From positions 2,790,001-2,854,000 of the forward strand of contig NZ_JACHVS010000001.1 in NCBI RefSeq assembly GCF_014190875.1: a DNA stretch of 64,000 nucleotides. Direction: 5' to 3'. The notes under the pieces were generated by a model. It worked only from the letters and a program-made list of their open reading frames with translations. It did not search any database and was not told the DNA's origin. The position numbers and the translations under genes were made by a program. Source of the DNA: Paeniglutamicibacter cryotolerans (lineage in GTDB: Bacteria > Actinomycetota > Actinomycetes > Actinomycetales > Micrococcaceae). This document shows positions 42,801 through 52,091 of the stretch, piece by piece. Numbering within the stretch: position 1 is the stretch's first letter; each line of letters starts with the position of its first letter.

Positions 42801-43133
42801 CTTGTCCACCTGCGCTCGAGCGCGATCAAGATCAGTCCCGTAGACGAAGGAGAGCGAGATGGTGGTGAAGCCCGTCTGCGAGGTGGACGCGGAGGATTCG
42901 AGCCCCTCCACTGCCTGCAGCGAGCTTTCCAAGGGCTGGGCTACCTGCTTGTCGATCACCGCGGGGGAGGCTCCGGGCTGGGAGGCGACGACCGAGATCT
43001 GCGGAAATTCCAGGGCCGGAATCAGTTCCTGCTTCAGCTGGCCCATCGTAATGACACCGAAGACAGCGACGAAAACGGTGATCAGGGCGATGAGGGCACG
43101 GTTGCCCAGGGAGAGTACGGCGAGCCGATACAT
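39807..43133 (-). CDS. RND-family (AcrB/SwrC-type) efflux transporter
   Basis: A 1108-residue transporter with twelve membrane helices and two large extracytoplasmic loops, the AcrB plan. TM1 is RALIALITVFVAVFGVITMG. The helix-4 proton-relay motif GRVVDDSIVVIENIKRHL carries the Asp pair, and the second half repeats with IGMLMLVGIVVTNAIVLIDL. ATG 43133 is chosen because GAAGGA precedes it. In a Gram-positive cell there is no outer membrane channel, so it resembles Bacillus SwrC-like exporters for lipids or amphiphiles. The C-terminal tail (about 80 residues, Ala/His/Pro-rich, ending HKHHAPPE) is unusual and cytoplasmic. No adaptor-protein gene is adjacent. Confidence 0.9.
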   Translation of the reverse strand: MYRLAVLSLGNRALIALITVFVAVFGVITMGQLKQELIPALEFPQISVVASQPGASPAVIDKQVAQPLESSLQAVEGLESSASTSQTGFTTISLSFVYGTDLDRARAQVDKAISNAKPLLPQDVEPTAFAGSISDFPIVYLAVSGGADLNTLRADVERLVLPTLTKLNGVRTADVSGGTGQHIAVLPNNTKLVAAGLSVADLKSVIEEGSGLMPVGRLDTDGLDLPVTSGSLIDSLAAVKALPVKGSTGVLTLADLSTISMQDDTATSVTRTNGIQTLAVSVTKKPDGDTVSISHEVNALLPELATQLGHDAKFTTVFDQAPFIEQSIHDLTVEGLLGLGFAVVVILVFLLSVRSTLVTAISIPLSLLATFIGLSIGGYSLNMLTLGALTISIGRVVDDSIVVIENIKRHLSYGEEKATAILTAVREVATAVTAATLTTVAVFLPVALVGGLAGELFRPFALTVTIALLSSLLVSLTIVPVLAYWFLGHTKPGAADLGAARAKAEAKEHNSLLQRGYAPILRSTQRHPAITLMAAVAVLAGTVAMVPLVPTNLLGGTGQNTFSVSQKLPAGSSLETTLKAATPVEEALRKVPGVVDVQMTAGTPSGGFAAFLAAGTDTASFTVMTDTGGDQQVIQDAARTAARAAAGDSEVTVSGSEGGPTGSSSVTIQVGAPTPEILEAATKKTTAAMEGIDGATGVEDNLSSARPQVSIEVDRVKAAKAGLSEVQVGALTAGTLSPVPAGSVRIGYTDFPVRIGEGTDLTSLAQLRDLKLPTATGLVRLGDVASVQRTESPATITSSNGDRIATVSITPGEKDLGSVSAEVTKRLDALVLPDGATAALGGAATEQAESFGQLYLALLAAIAIVYVVMVATFKSLVQPLVLLVSIPFAATGAIGLLLLTGVPLGLPSLIGMLMLVGIVVTNAIVLIDLINQYRHPRGKEPAMSLADAIHHGARQRLRPILMTALATIFALIPMALGLTGGGGFISQPLAVVVIGGLVSSTALTLILVPVLYHLVEGAKERGTAKREARRAAKHQPVPALAGTAPAGTATAQHHARAAHVDRSAVPDAAPVHEPHLLINPATGSIPLTRRERKEVEGELGHKHHAPPE

Positions 43134-43397
43134 CTGCCATCCTTCGTGGTTCGGGGGTACGCATTTGCTTGTGCACCACTCTAGTTGCAGTGAAGCAATC
43201 ACTTGCGACGTGAGTCTCCCGATCACGCAACGTTGAGGGGTAATCAGCATCCGTCAGCGGCTTGCGGCCCGTTTGAAGACGTCTTGCGCCGGAGGAGGGC
43301 ATCGGAGCGGAAGCGGGTTAAGGAAGGCGGAGGCAGTCCGGCCTGTATCACGTTCGAACTGAACGCCGCGGGGCACGCGGCCGTGGCCAGCGGCCAA

Positions 43398-43607
43398 TCA
43401 GAGGGATACCAGTGATGGTTTCTCGGCTGCGATGAGTGATATCTCGGCTGGACTCAGGCCGCTGGACTGAGCCACCTGAGCCTCCGATGCCCCATGCTCC
43501 AGTGCCGTCCGAATGATCCCCTGAAGGGCGTGCGTGCGTTCGTTGAGTAGTACTCGGGCCGAACTGAGATCCTCGGCGGCTGCCCGGATCATCTCCAGAT
43601 GGGGCAT
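43398..43607 (-). CDS. Small helix-turn-helix protein
   Basis: A 69-residue protein, MPHLEMIRAAAEDLSSARVL followed by a helical stretch and a putative HTH, EHGASEAQVAQSSGLSPAEI. AGGA stands about 7 nt before the ATG (minus strand), and the frame ends SLVSL. The first half resembles an amphipathic dimerisation helix. It could be a DNA-binding protein or an antitoxin-like single-domain regulator, but no toxin gene neighbours it. It lies 264 bases upstream of the RND gene on the same strand and might regulate it (weak inference). Confidence 0.55.
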   Translation of the reverse strand: MPHLEMIRAAAEDLSSARVLLNERTHALQGIIRTALEHGASEAQVAQSSGLSPAEISLIAAEKPSLVSL

Positions 43608-44061
43608 GGGACTGTCCTTTTGGTTGTGTCAATGGTTCGCACATCGATTTTAGTGAGTAAAGGGTCGGGGTTCAACATTGACAAGACCCGCGGGGTGCGC
43701 ATTTGGTCCGCCGCCCTGATGAAAGCAGGACCGACTGTCGTTACCGGAGCGGCCCGCTTGCCTCCAGCCGACGGTCTCGTGGCCGCACGCCCCTTGGCCC
43801 GGCTGACGTCGAGCTTTATGCCCAGCTCGACGTCCGTTGTTGGCAGCGAGCAAAACGGCATCGCGGCGGACAGGATATTGCCGGCTGCCCGGTACCGGTC
43901 CTAGCAGAAGGCGCGGGAGCGGAGTACGGCCGCTCCGCTCGACCGGCTCTGCCCTTCGGTTTCGACTATCGACGATACCCGTGGCAAAGCCGGTGGGAGG
44001 GTGGGTGGCCGCCGTGCCCCACTCGTCGGGTACCGCCGAATCGCCGGGCCCGGTTCTCGAC
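43608..44061. other. Intergenic stretch, no gene seen
   Basis: Short frames on both strands overlap one another, with no motifs or SD. It is the region between the nucleoside hydrolase's end and the small HTH gene. Confidence 0.45.
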
Positions 44062-45042
44062 CTAGCGTTCTGCCGGGATTTTGTAGGCAAGCAGGTGTTC
44101 GACAAGGACCGGCGGCAGCGGGATGTCGGTGCCCAGGACCACGCGGCAGTGTGCCCCGGGCTGGTCCACCGGACCCATGCGTTGGCCACGCAGGTCGCAG
44201 ATGGTTTGGCCCCGGCCCGGCCCGCGGGTCGTGTCGACCTCGATGGCGACCCGGGGTGCGTTGGTTGGAATGATGGCACCGGTGGCGATGGCCGCGGCAA
44301 GCGGGTCATGCATGGCTGATGCTCGGCGGCCGTAGAGCCCAACATAGAAATCGAAGTAGAAGTCCAGGATTCTTCCGATCGAGGAAACCACCGGGATTGG
44401 GGATTCCTCCAGCGCGACCCGCTGCTCCTCCTCCAGGATGTTCTCGAGCGTGACGTCCAGAGGGACCAGGGTGAGGTCCCACCGGGCGGCAAGCGTCAGG
44501 GCGGCAGCCTCGGGATCGTTCCAGATGTTCGCCTCGGCAACGGGGCTGACGTTACCGGCAACTAGCGCGGCGCCGCCCATGATGGTGACGTCCTTGATGC
44601 GCGTGGGAAGAGAGGGATCGATGGCCAGGGCCAGGGCGATATTCGTCAGCGGGCCGATGGCCACGATGGAGAGTTCTCCCGGGTGGTCATGGGAGAGCGA
44701 GATCAGCAGCTCGGCCGCGCTGGTGCCGGTGGTTGTTGCCTGCGCCGGGTGAAGCTTGATGTTGCCGATGCCGTTGTCGCCATGGATGTGCGGGACCCCG
44801 CCGTCGAAGTGGCCGGCCAGCGGATCATGGGCTCCGATGGCTACCGGGATATCCCCTCGACCGGCAAGCTCGAGCAAGTCCAGGGTGTTTTGTGCGCCCT
44901 GGGCGGCGGATACGTTTCCGCTGACCGCACCGATGCCGACCAAATCGGTGCCGGGCGCCGCCAACAGGAAGGCCAATGCCAGCGAATCGTCGATGCCGGT
45001 GTCGCAATCGAGGTAGATGGTGCGGGTGTCCTTGATGTCCAT
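44062..45042 (-). CDS. Inosine/uridine-preferring nucleoside hydrolase family protein
   Basis: A 326-residue hydrolase that cleaves the N-glycosidic bond of nucleosides. The Ca2+-binding aspartate cluster LDCDTGIDDSLAL is at the N-terminus. IVAIGPLTNIALAL, IKDVTIMGGA, EANIWNDPEAA and AMHDPLAAA (second-half Asp ligand) complete the active site. ATG 45042 is used: AGGAAAA precedes it, and the frame upstream has no family character. The nucleoside preference (IU, pyrimidine or purine type) cannot be read safely. A small unidentified stretch of hydrophobic coding-like sequence upstream may be a decayed permease, which would fit a salvage locus. Confidence 0.9.
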   Translation of the reverse strand: MDIKDTRTIYLDCDTGIDDSLALAFLLAAPGTDLVGIGAVSGNVSAAQGAQNTLDLLELAGRGDIPVAIGAHDPLAGHFDGGVPHIHGDNGIGNIKLHPAQATTTGTSAAELLISLSHDHPGELSIVAIGPLTNIALALAIDPSLPTRIKDVTIMGGAALVAGNVSPVAEANIWNDPEAAALTLAARWDLTLVPLDVTLENILEEEQRVALEESPIPVVSSIGRILDFYFDFYVGLYGRRASAMHDPLAAAIATGAIIPTNAPRVAIEVDTTRGPGRGQTICDLRGQRMGPVDQPGAHCRVVLGTDIPLPPVLVEHLLAYKIPAER

Positions 45043-45885
45043 GGTTTTCCTGTCGGTGAGGCGGGCGCTGGTGGTGAAGGGTGCGGGGCCAGGATCTCCG
45101 GATCCCGGCGAGGGGTGTCCCTCAGGCCGGCAGCCAGGGCCGGGACGGTGATTCGGGCGGAAAACCAAGGCACAGTGCGGTGCCCTGCACAATTCCTCTG
45201 CCCGGAGCGGGGAGCGGGGAGCCTGGAGCCGCGATGCGGTTGCCGTGCTCTGGATAAGGTCGGTCTCGATGATGCCGAGGATGGCCACGAGCACCCCGCT
45301 GCCCCGGGGACCAGTTGGAATGATCGACACCTGTCGGGGCCAACAGGTTCGGCAACAGGACGATGAGCAACAGCTCGATCCAGCCGGAATTTTCCGCGAA
45401 CCGGCTTGCCGGCGACGCGGAGGAGAAACTTGATCGGGACGGCGGTCAGCACAATCATGCGCGTGCGAGGCCCTGCGTGCTCATCCCGAAGCCTTGACGG
45501 TGCAGGCCCCGGTGCGGAGCGCCCCCTGGTCCTCAACGTGGTAGTCCACACGTGCCAAGCGGCCAGCCGTTGCCACACCGGGACGAGAAGTCTCCCGGCT
45601 TCAGGACGGCCGCGGTGAGAACGGGATTACCTCCTTGGACGAAGAATCTTTCGGGGATTCATGTTTCGTCCGTGGATCACTTGGCGTGGGAAACGCATGG
45701 CTGATGGGTTGGCGGGCGGACGGCCTCACATCCTGCAGGAGGATGCCGTTTCCTCGTGTCAGCCGACCTTTCCGCTCCGGACTTGCCGAAGCGGTAGCTG
45801 GTGTTCCACGCAACGCAACGCAGGCCCGGCATCCGGCCGCGGTTGCTGCGGGGAGCCGGGCGCCGAGGCGTGCCTCGTGCCAACG
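45043..45885. other. Intergenic stretch, possibly with decayed membrane-protein gene
   Basis: On the minus strand (about 45240-45440) three frames each hold a short hydrophobic run: MIVLTAVPIKFLLRVAG, GWIELLLIVLLPNLLAP and SGVLVAILGIIETDLIQ. They follow one another with frame changes between them, as expected of a broken membrane-protein gene. I cannot name the family. The rest shows nothing coding. A hairpin CGAGGC-GT-GCCTCG at 45864-45877 lies just before the end of mqo and may aid termination. Confidence 0.3.
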
Positions 45886-47379
45886 CTAGGCCAGGTCCAG
45901 GACCTTATTGGTCGCTGCGGTTACTTCGGCGAGCAAGGCCGGGTTGTCGTTCAGCGTGGAGCCGTAAGACGGGATGAGCTCGGTCAGTTTGGGCTTCCAG
46001 CCAGCGAACTGCTTCGGGAAGCAGCGCTCGAGCAGCTCGAGCATGATCGGGGTCGCGGTGGATGCTCCCGGGGAGGCGCCGAGCAGGCCGGAGATGGTGC
46101 CGTCGGACGAGGTGATGACCTCGGTGCCGAACTGCAGCACGCCGCCCTTCTTCGCGTCCTTCTTGATGACCTGCACGCGCTGGCCCGCTGTGATCAGTTC
46201 CCACTTGTCGCCGGTGGCTTCGGGGAAGTATTCACGCAGGGCCTCGTCCTTCTTCCCCCTCGACTTCAGCACTTCCTTGATCAGGTAGGTGGTCAGGGAC
46301 ATGTTGTCCTTGGCCACGGCCAGCATCGGGATGATGTTGTGCGGGCGGATCGACAGCGGCAGGTCCAGCAGCGAGGAAGTCTTCAGGAAGTTGGTCGAGA
46401 AGCCGGCGTACGGGCCGAACATCAGCGAACGCTTGCCGTTGACGAAACGGGTATCAAGGTGCGGCACGCTCATCGGCGGGGCGCCGACCGAGGCCTGGCC
46501 GTAGACCTTGGCGTTGTGCTGGTTGATGATCTCCTCGTCGGTGCAGCGCAGGAACTGGCCGGAGACGGGGAAGCCGCCGAAGCCCTTGATTTCCGGGATG
46601 CCCGCCTTCTGGAGCAGGCCCAGTGCGCCGCCGCCGGCTCCGACGAACACGAATTTCGCGTTGACCGTGCGCTTGGCCTTGGTCGCGTTGTCCTTGACCA
46701 TGATTTCCCAGCCGGTCGAGGTGCGGTTCAGCGTGGTGACCTTGTGGCCGAAGTTCAGCTCGACTCCGTTTTCGCCGATGTGGCTGGTCAGCTGGCGGGT
46801 CAGCGAACCGAAGTCCACATCGGTGCCGCCGACGACGCGGGAAGCGGCAACGCGCTGGCTGCCGTCGCGTCCGCGTGCCACGAGGGGCGCCCACTTCTCG
46901 ATCACGGAGAGGTCCTCGGTGTGCTCGATGGACTCGAAGAGAGGATTGGGAGCCAGTGCCTCAAACCGGGTCTTGAGGTAGTCGGAGTGCTTGTCGCCCA
47001 GCACGAAGCTCATGTGCTGCAGCGGGTTGATGAAGCTCTTCGCGGCGCCAATGTGCTGCTGCTCGACCATGTGCGCGTAGAACTGGCGCGTGATCTGGAA
47101 CTGCTCGTTGATGCCGATGGCCTTGGCCGGATTGACCGATCCGTCGGGTCCGGCGGCACTGTAGTTCAGCTCGCAGAGGGCCGAGTGCCCGGTGCCCGCG
47201 TTGTTCCACGGGGAAGAGGATTCGAGGCCGGCCTCCTGAAGGTTCTCGAAGAGCCCGATGGTCCACCCCGGTTCAACCTGCTTGATCAGGGTTCCAAGGG
47301 TGGAACTCATGATGCCGGCGCCGATGAGGACGACGTCGAAGTTTTGTGAAGGGGTGGAAGAAGGCACTGTGATCTCCAT
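45886..47379 (-). CDS. mqo: Malate:quinone oxidoreductase
   Basis: A 497-residue membrane-associated flavoenzyme that oxidises malate to oxaloacetate and passes the electrons to menaquinone. The FAD-binding motif is [14 protein letters not shown]. Family signatures are [32 protein letters not shown], and [16 protein letters not shown], and [13 protein letters not shown] is at the C-terminus. Length is typical for Mqo. There is no neighbouring respiratory gene. The start ATG 47379 has only a weak SD; it is the sole reasonable start close to the FAD motif. Confidence 0.95.
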   Translation of the reverse strand: MEITVPSSTPSQNFDVVLIGAGIMSSTLGTLIKQVEPGWTIGLFENLQEAGLESSSPWNNAGTGHSALCELNYSAAGPDGSVNPAKAIGINEQFQITRQFYAHMVEQQHIGAAKSFINPLQHMSFVLGDKHSDYLKTRFEALAPNPLFESIEHTEDLSVIEKWAPLVARGRDGSQRVAASRVVGGTDVDFGSLTRQLTSHIGENGVELNFGHKVTTLNRTSTGWEIMVKDNATKAKRTVNAKFVFVGAGGGALGLLQKAGIPEIKGFGGFPVSGQFLRCTDEEIINQHNAKVYGQASVGAPPMSVPHLDTRFVNGKRSLMFGPYAGFSTNFLKTSSLLDLPLSIRPHNIIPMLAVAKDNMSLTTYLIKEVLKSRGKKDEALREYFPEATGDKWELITAGQRVQVIKKDAKKGGVLQFGTEVITSSDGTISGLLGASPGASTATPIMLELLERCFPKQFAGWKPKLTELIPSYGSTLNDNPALLAEVTAATNKVLDLA

Positions 47380-47456
47380 TGAAAGTTCTGCTGGCTCCCT
47401 GCAAGGGTAGCGCGGTGCGTGGAGCTGGATGAAATCAGGCCTTGAGGTATTGACCC

Positions 47457-49310
47457 CTAAGTGGTGAGGGTCACCTTGTCGAAGACCTCATCCAAGACCG
47501 GGGAGGACGGATAGGACCGGACCCGGTCCGCGAATGCCAGCGCCGAGATCGGGAAGGTGAGCGGGATCGCGGGAAGGTCGGTGGCCAGGAGGTCCGAGAG
47601 CTGTTCGTAGGCGGCAACTCGTTCCGGACCATTGGGCATCGAGCGGGCCAACAGGATCTGTGCACGGGCCGCGGGGGAGTTGTAGCCGAATTCGTTCCGC
47701 TTGGATCCGAAGAGCGAGCCGACGAAGTCGTCCGGATCGCGGTAGCTCCCGTTGTAGCCCAGCAGGTGCAGGCCCGGATGTTCACCGGAAAGCACCGACG
47801 TCAGGTAGCCCTTGGACCAGTCGATGGGTACCGGGACGATGTTCAGTCCGGCGGCGGTGAGCTGGCGTGAAAGCTCGGCATAGATCAGTTCGGGCAGTGG
47901 CAGGTAGGCCCGGGCGATGTTCAGCGGGTACAGGAACGGGATCGGCTCGCCGGTGTAGCCGGACTGGGCGAGCAGCTCCTTGGCCTTGGGCAGGTCGTAG
48001 CCGTAGTAGGTGTCCGACGTCTTGATGCCCAGGGAGGGCGGGACGAAGCCACGTGCTTCCTTGGTCCCGTCGATGTAGAACTGGCCGATCAGCTTCTGCC
48101 GATCGATGGCGTGGGCGATGGCCTGACGGACGATCGGGTCGGCCAGCTGCGCGTTCGCGCTGTTCATGCCCAGGTAGGACACGGAGAATGGGTCGCGCTG
48201 GACGATCAGTTGGCCCTCGCGGACCAGGTCGCGAAGCCCATCGACCGTGACCATGTCGAAGCCGTCGATATCCTTGCGCAGCAAGGCCCGCAATCGTCCG
48301 GAGGGGGTGCGGTGCTCGATGAAGTGGAGTACCTCGGGCCGGGTGGACTCCTTGTCCAGGCCGGCGGCCTTTTCCTCGGCCAGCAGCCAGTGTTCGGTAT
48401 TGCGATCCAGGTTGACCGTGCCGCCGTTCCAGCTCTCGAAGCGGTAGGGGCCGGTGCCGACCGGGGACTTGCCGAAGGAGCTGAGCCCGGTGGCTGGGTT
48501 GACCGTGTTGGCGTCCAGGGTGATCAGTGCCAGCGGGGAGGCCAGGCCGAAGCCGGGCAGCGTGAGCGCGTCGATGAGCCCGGTCAGTGGCCGGCGCAGG
48601 GTGAGGATCACGGTCGAGTCGTCCACGGCCTTGATGCCGCCGTAGTAGCTGGCGCTGCCGCCGAAGCTGCGCCCGGTGAAGGGGAAAGCGTCAAGCGCGG
48701 CCGCAGTGTCCTTGTTGTCCTGCACCATCTTTTCCCACGCGGCGATGGCCGCCGCATTCTCCGCGTCGGTCGCATCGGGATCGGGTTCGGGTTCGGCGGG
48801 GGGCTTGGTCGGGATCACCGGCAGGTCTTCGTGGTGGCGGAAGACCGCTTCGAAGCCCAGGGCACTGCGTCCGGATTCCGGGGCGGGAAGGGCCGCCCAC
48901 CGCTTGAAGTTCGCCACGACGGCTGCCGCGTTGAATTCCGTTCCGTCGTGGAATCTGACGCCCTGGCGCAGGGTGAAGCGCACGTCCAGCCCGTCATCGC
49001 TCACCAGCCATTCGGTGGCCAGCGACGGGATCGGGGAACCGGTTTCCGAGTCGAGTCCGATCAGGCCCTCGAAGATCTGCCGCGTGATCCGAAACGATTC
49101 GTTGTCGGCGGCCAGGGCCGGATCGAGGGTCAGTGGATCTGCCGCCGTGCCAAAGGAGAACGGACGGAGGTCTGGGCGTGCGGCGGGATCGCCGTTGGGC
49201 GAGGGCGGTGTCGCGGTGCAGCCCGCCAGGGCCAGCGCGATGGCACCGAAGCCGAATCCCAGGACCGCTCGGCGGCTGGGCTCCATGGGACCGTCGGTGG
49301 TGTTCTGCAC
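47457..49310 (-). CDS. ABC transporter substrate-binding lipoprotein (family 5, oligopeptide-type)
   Basis: A 617-residue extracellular solute-binding protein. GTG 49310 is chosen over ATG 49286 because AGGAG precedes it at 7-nt spacing. The signal contains [21 protein letters not shown]: a twin arginine and a lipobox with Cys at about 32. The mature protein follows the DppA/OppA plan: [47 protein letters not shown], and ending in [11 protein letters not shown]. It has an acidic insert ([16 protein letters not shown] at about 190). No permease or ATPase genes are adjacent, so this receptor must use components encoded elsewhere. Substrate unknown. Confidence 0.87.
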   Translation of the reverse strand: MQNTTDGPMEPSRRAVLGFGFGAIALALAGCTATPPSPNGDPAARPDLRPFSFGTAADPLTLDPALAADNESFRITRQIFEGLIGLDSETGSPIPSLATEWLVSDDGLDVRFTLRQGVRFHDGTEFNAAAVVANFKRWAALPAPESGRSALGFEAVFRHHEDLPVIPTKPPAEPEPDPDATDAENAAAIAAWEKMVQDNKDTAAALDAFPFTGRSFGGSASYYGGIKAVDDSTVILTLRRPLTGLIDALTLPGFGLASPLALITLDANTVNPATGLSSFGKSPVGTGPYRFESWNGGTVNLDRNTEHWLLAEEKAAGLDKESTRPEVLHFIEHRTPSGRLRALLRKDIDGFDMVTVDGLRDLVREGQLIVQRDPFSVSYLGMNSANAQLADPIVRQAIAHAIDRQKLIGQFYIDGTKEARGFVPPSLGIKTSDTYYGYDLPKAKELLAQSGYTGEPIPFLYPLNIARAYLPLPELIYAELSRQLTAAGLNIVPVPIDWSKGYLTSVLSGEHPGLHLLGYNGSYRDPDDFVGSLFGSKRNEFGYNSPAARAQILLARSMPNGPERVAAYEQLSDLLATDLPAIPLTFPISALAFADRVRSYPSSPVLDEVFDKVTLTT

Positions 49311-49363
49311 TGTGTGACTCCTGTGTCCGGCCGGATGGCTGATGGTACCCGTTTCTCTAACGA

Positions 49364-49395
49364 GCAGGGCCCCCGGAAAGATCCGGGGGCCCTGC
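49364..49395 (-). terminator. Terminator of tRNA-Leu
   Basis: A perfect 14-bp stem (49364-49377 with 49382-49395) with an AAGA loop, directly downstream of the tRNA gene on the minus strand. Confidence 0.8.
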
Positions 49396-49417
49396 GCCGA
49401 TCGGTCCAGCCGATCCC

Positions 49418-49502
49418 TGGTGCGAGCGGGGGGACTTGAACCCCCACGTCCGAAGACACTGGAACCTAAATCCAGCGCGTCTGCCAATTTCGCCACGCTC
49501 GC
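49418..49502 (-). tRNA. tRNA-Leu (anticodon TAG)
   Basis: The reverse strand folds into a complete cloverleaf. The acceptor stem is GCGAGCG/CGCTCGC with discriminator A and an encoded CCA. The anticodon stem-loop is CTGGA-TTTAGGT-TCCAG, a long variable arm is present, and the T-loop reads GGTTCAAGTCC. The long variable arm and TAG anticodon identify it as tRNA-Leu. Confidence 0.95.
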
Positions 49503-49589
49503 AAGGCCGCACCACCACGTGGTCAGCATCAACCAGTGTAGCGGAAGCAATTGACTGGTATGGACGAATGCCGTGGTGCGGGTCGAGTA

Positions 49590-50075
49590 TTACTCCGATT
49601 CGACTCCCAAATCACGGCGCAGCTTGGCAACATGGCCGGTGGCGCGCACGTTGTACTGGGCGAGTTCGACCTTGCCTGCTTCGTCGATGACGATGGTCGA
49701 GCGGATCAGGCCCTCGTAGGTGCGGCCGTAGTTCTTCTTCTCACCCCAGGCGCCGTAGGCCTCGGCCACCGCGTGATCCTCGTCGGCCAGCAGCGGGAAG
49801 GTCAGCTCCTCCTGGGCCGTGAACGTGGCGAGCTTGGCCGGCGCATCGGGGGAGATGCCCACGACCTGGAAGCCGGCGGCGGCCAGCGAGGCCAGCGAGT
49901 CGCGGAAGTCACAGGCCTGCTTGGTGCAGCCCGGGGTGGAGGCGGCCGGGTAGAAATATACGATGGCCTTCTTGCCGAGCAGCGATGACAGGGAGAGTTC
50001 CTCGCCATTGGCATCGGGCAAGGTGAAGTCCGGGGCGGTGTCCCCGGCATTCAGGCGGGTAGCGGGTACGGTCAT
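49590..50075 (-). CDS. bcp: Peroxiredoxin of the Bcp/PrxQ type
   Basis: A 161-residue thiol peroxidase reducing H2O2 and organic peroxides. The peroxidatic C50 and resolving C55 are in STPGCTKQACDFRD, the spacing of Bcp/PrxQ enzymes with an intramolecular disulfide. Family strands GISPDAPAKLATFTAQEEL and FPLLADEDHAVAEAYG are present. ATG 50075 is preceded by AGGAGG with correct spacing; the longer frame upstream lacks family character. It lies between the tRNA-Leu gene and the LtrA-like gene, all on the minus strand, but is probably transcribed separately. Confidence 0.93.
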   Translation of the reverse strand: MTVPATRLNAGDTAPDFTLPDANGEELSLSSLLGKKAIVYFYPAASTPGCTKQACDFRDSLASLAAAGFQVVGISPDAPAKLATFTAQEELTFPLLADEDHAVAEAYGAWGEKKNYGRTYEGLIRSTIVIDEAGKVELAQYNVRATGHVAKLRRDLGVESE

Positions 50076-50214
50076 GGGTGTGCCTCCTGTGGTGGGTTGC
50101 GGCGCCTGGGGCGCGCGTTGCCGGATGTCCTCGACATTACCGGGATCGGAGGCAAAGCCCCGAAACCGTTTCGGGACGGTGGCCCACCGCGGCGTGCCCG
50201 GGATCCTGGCCGGC

Positions 50215-51411
50215 CTATGCGGGCCGCGTGGCGGCCCTCGCCCTCCGCCGGATTCTGCCATGGAGCTCGACATAGGCGGTGACCAGGAGCAGCAAGGCCA
50301 CCGCGGCGCTCAGGACGGCGCTGGACGAAACCGTGGCGCTCAGCGGGATCAGGACCAGGCTGAGCACTACCGTGGGCAGCGCCCACGGTAGTACCGTGCC
50401 GGGGCGCTGCCCGTAGCGCAGGGACACCACGGCATTGGTCAGGTAAAACAGGGCGATGCCGCCTCCGAGGCAGATCCCGGAACCCAGGGGGAGGCTGTCG
50501 TGAGGCCCGGGGATGGCCGTGGCGATGGCCCCGGCGATGGCCGTCACGCCCAGTACGAGCAGGAACGGCATGAACAGGGTGGTCTGCAAGATTCCGGCAT
50601 AATCCGAACGTGAGCGCAGCGCCTCCAATCCGGCACTCATGGTTCCGGTTCCGTAGTGGAAGAAGGCCCACCCGAGCAGCGCCACGATCGCGAATCCCAG
50701 CGACGCATCCAGCCCGGCCCCGGGTGTCCAGGCATCGGAGAGCTCGGTGACAATGGTGAACACCGATTCGCCCAGCACGATGATGACAAACTGGCCCAGC
50801 CGCTCGGCCGCATGTTCGATATTGATCTCGGCGATCCCGCGCTCGGCCCAGAACCATCCACTCAGCGCCGCCATGGCCACCTCCGCCACGATGGCAGCCG
50901 CCCACAGAATCACCGCTGCCGCGAAGGGCAGGAGCGCCGCGACGAACCAGAGTACGGCGGTTCCGCCGTTGTAGGCCCAGATCCGCCAGGGGATGCCGTT
51001 CGATGTCTCCTGATGGCGGTAGAGCCACAGGATCAGCAAGATGGTGCGCAGTACCGCGTTTGCCAGCGAAAAGGCCCAGGCCCGGTTGCCCAGCGCTTCC
51101 GGGGCTGCGGCTGCCATCACGCCGGCGGCTGCCATGGCAGCTAGCATCGCCAGGCCGAGCGCTCGGGAGGAGAGCCCGGGTAAGAGGTTGATGATGGAAA
51201 CGATGTTGACCCATGCCCACCAGGCGGGGAAGAAAAGCAGCACGTAGGTGCCGAATTCGACCCAGCCGGGGTCACCGTGGATTCCATGGGCGAGCTGCCC
51301 GACGAAGACGACGAAGACCAGGTCGAAAAACAGTTCCGTCCAGTGGACGCGACCCGGAATCCGAGCAGGTTCGCGGGCTGGCCCGTCCACCGCCGGAGCC
51401 TTGTGCATCAT
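50215..51411 (-). CDS. LtrA-family (low temperature requirement A) membrane protein
   Basis: A 398-residue protein with about ten hydrophobic helices. The family signature VHWTELFFDLVFVVFVGQLA is at the N-terminus after a polar head of about 20 residues. Other landmarks are AWWAWVNIVSIIN, HAAERLGQFVIIVLGESVFT (with conserved His and Glu) and WAFFHYGTG. LtrA was first seen in Listeria for growth at low temperature; its biochemical role is not established. The start is ATG 51411 or ATG 51408 (tandem); neither has a good SD. No operon partner. Confidence 0.85.
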   Translation of the reverse strand: MMHKAPAVDGPAREPARIPGRVHWTELFFDLVFVVFVGQLAHGIHGDPGWVEFGTYVLLFFPAWWAWVNIVSIINLLPGLSSRALGLAMLAAMAAAGVMAAAAPEALGNRAWAFSLANAVLRTILLILWLYRHQETSNGIPWRIWAYNGGTAVLWFVAALLPFAAAVILWAAAIVAEVAMAALSGWFWAERGIAEINIEHAAERLGQFVIIVLGESVFTIVTELSDAWTPGAGLDASLGFAIVALLGWAFFHYGTGTMSAGLEALRSRSDYAGILQTTLFMPFLLVLGVTAIAGAIATAIPGPHDSLPLGSGICLGGGIALFYLTNAVVSLRYGQRPGTVLPWALPTVVLSLVLIPLSATVSSSAVLSAAVALLLLVTAYVELHGRIRRRARAATRPA

Positions 51412-51844
51412 GGGGCCATGGTATTCCCGATTGTTCGTGGGGGAGGGTGTGGGGGAGTCCTGGATTCCGGAGGCTGAGACGCATCGTCTGCGGATCACCG
51501 GCAACGGTCTGGCGGGGTTCACCTGGGGGCGGAGCAATATGAGCGATTGAAATAAATCAGTCTTTTGGTGGGAAAGCGGGACATGGGACATAAGAAGAAG
51601 TCGACGACTGGTGGAATGGCGCTACCCGGGGGGTTGCTTACCCGGAGGGTGGCATTTGTATCATCGGGAGTGGCAGAAACACCTGCAGGCCAGGCCATGC
51701 GGGTCCACCGGGTCGGGACGAGCCGGCGGGTGGGTTCGCGCGCGGCGCGCAAGCCTGCTGCCGCGAATAACGGGGGCTGGTGGAGCGCCACCCAGCGAGC
51801 GTCATGTGCGGCCCGTTTAACGGGGGATGGCCTGCGGGGCAAAC
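51412..51844. other. Intergenic stretch; no gene seen
   Basis: Upstream of the LtrA-like gene and downstream of the tRNA-Lys terminator (minus strand). Frames on the plus strand here have no motifs and no SD. Confidence 0.5.
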
Positions 51845-51886
51845 AAGAACAGCCTCGGATCGCTTTCGCAATCCGAGGCTGTTCTT
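51845..51886 (-). terminator. Terminator of tRNA-Lys copy 1
   Basis: A 16-bp perfect stem (51845-51860 with 51871-51886) with a 10-nt loop, directly downstream of the tRNA gene on the minus strand. Confidence 0.85.
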
Positions 51887-51969
51887 TCCCATGTGCACCC
51901 CTCGGGACTTGAACCCGAAACCCATTGATTAAGAGTCAATTGCTCTGCCAATTGAGCTAGGGATGCATT
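51886..51969. repeat. 84-bp direct repeat, copy 1 (contains tRNA-Lys)
   Basis: This segment is identical to 54302-54385, base for base, and includes the whole tRNA-Lys gene with a few flanking bases on each side. Confidence 0.85.
51894..51966 (-). tRNA. tRNA-Lys (anticodon CTT), copy 1
   Basis: The reverse strand gives a 73-nt cloverleaf: acceptor GCATCCC/GGGGTGC, D-arm AGCTCAATTGGCAGAGC, anticodon stem-loop ATTGA-CTCTTAA-TCAAT, and T-arm with GGTTCAAGTCC. CCA is not encoded. The anticodon CTT assigns it to lysine. Confidence 0.95.
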
Positions 51970-52091
51970 GTGCTCTTCGGCCTTCTCCGTGGAGAAGACG
52001 CCATGACCACGGAAAATATCATAACCATAAAGTGGCTTGAGAGTGAAATCGGGGCGCGGGGTGTTTATCGGGAGTGTTCTTGTGGTTGCAT

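Noticed and set aside
41553..43184. 543-codon plus-strand frame antisense to the RND exporter
   Set aside because: The minus-strand gene has twelve helices and the RND proton-relay motif. The antisense frame is Gln/Arg/Gly-rich noise.
45661..47349. 562-codon plus-strand frame antisense to mqo
   Set aside because: Mqo signatures on the minus strand are complete; the antisense frame has no SD and no motifs.
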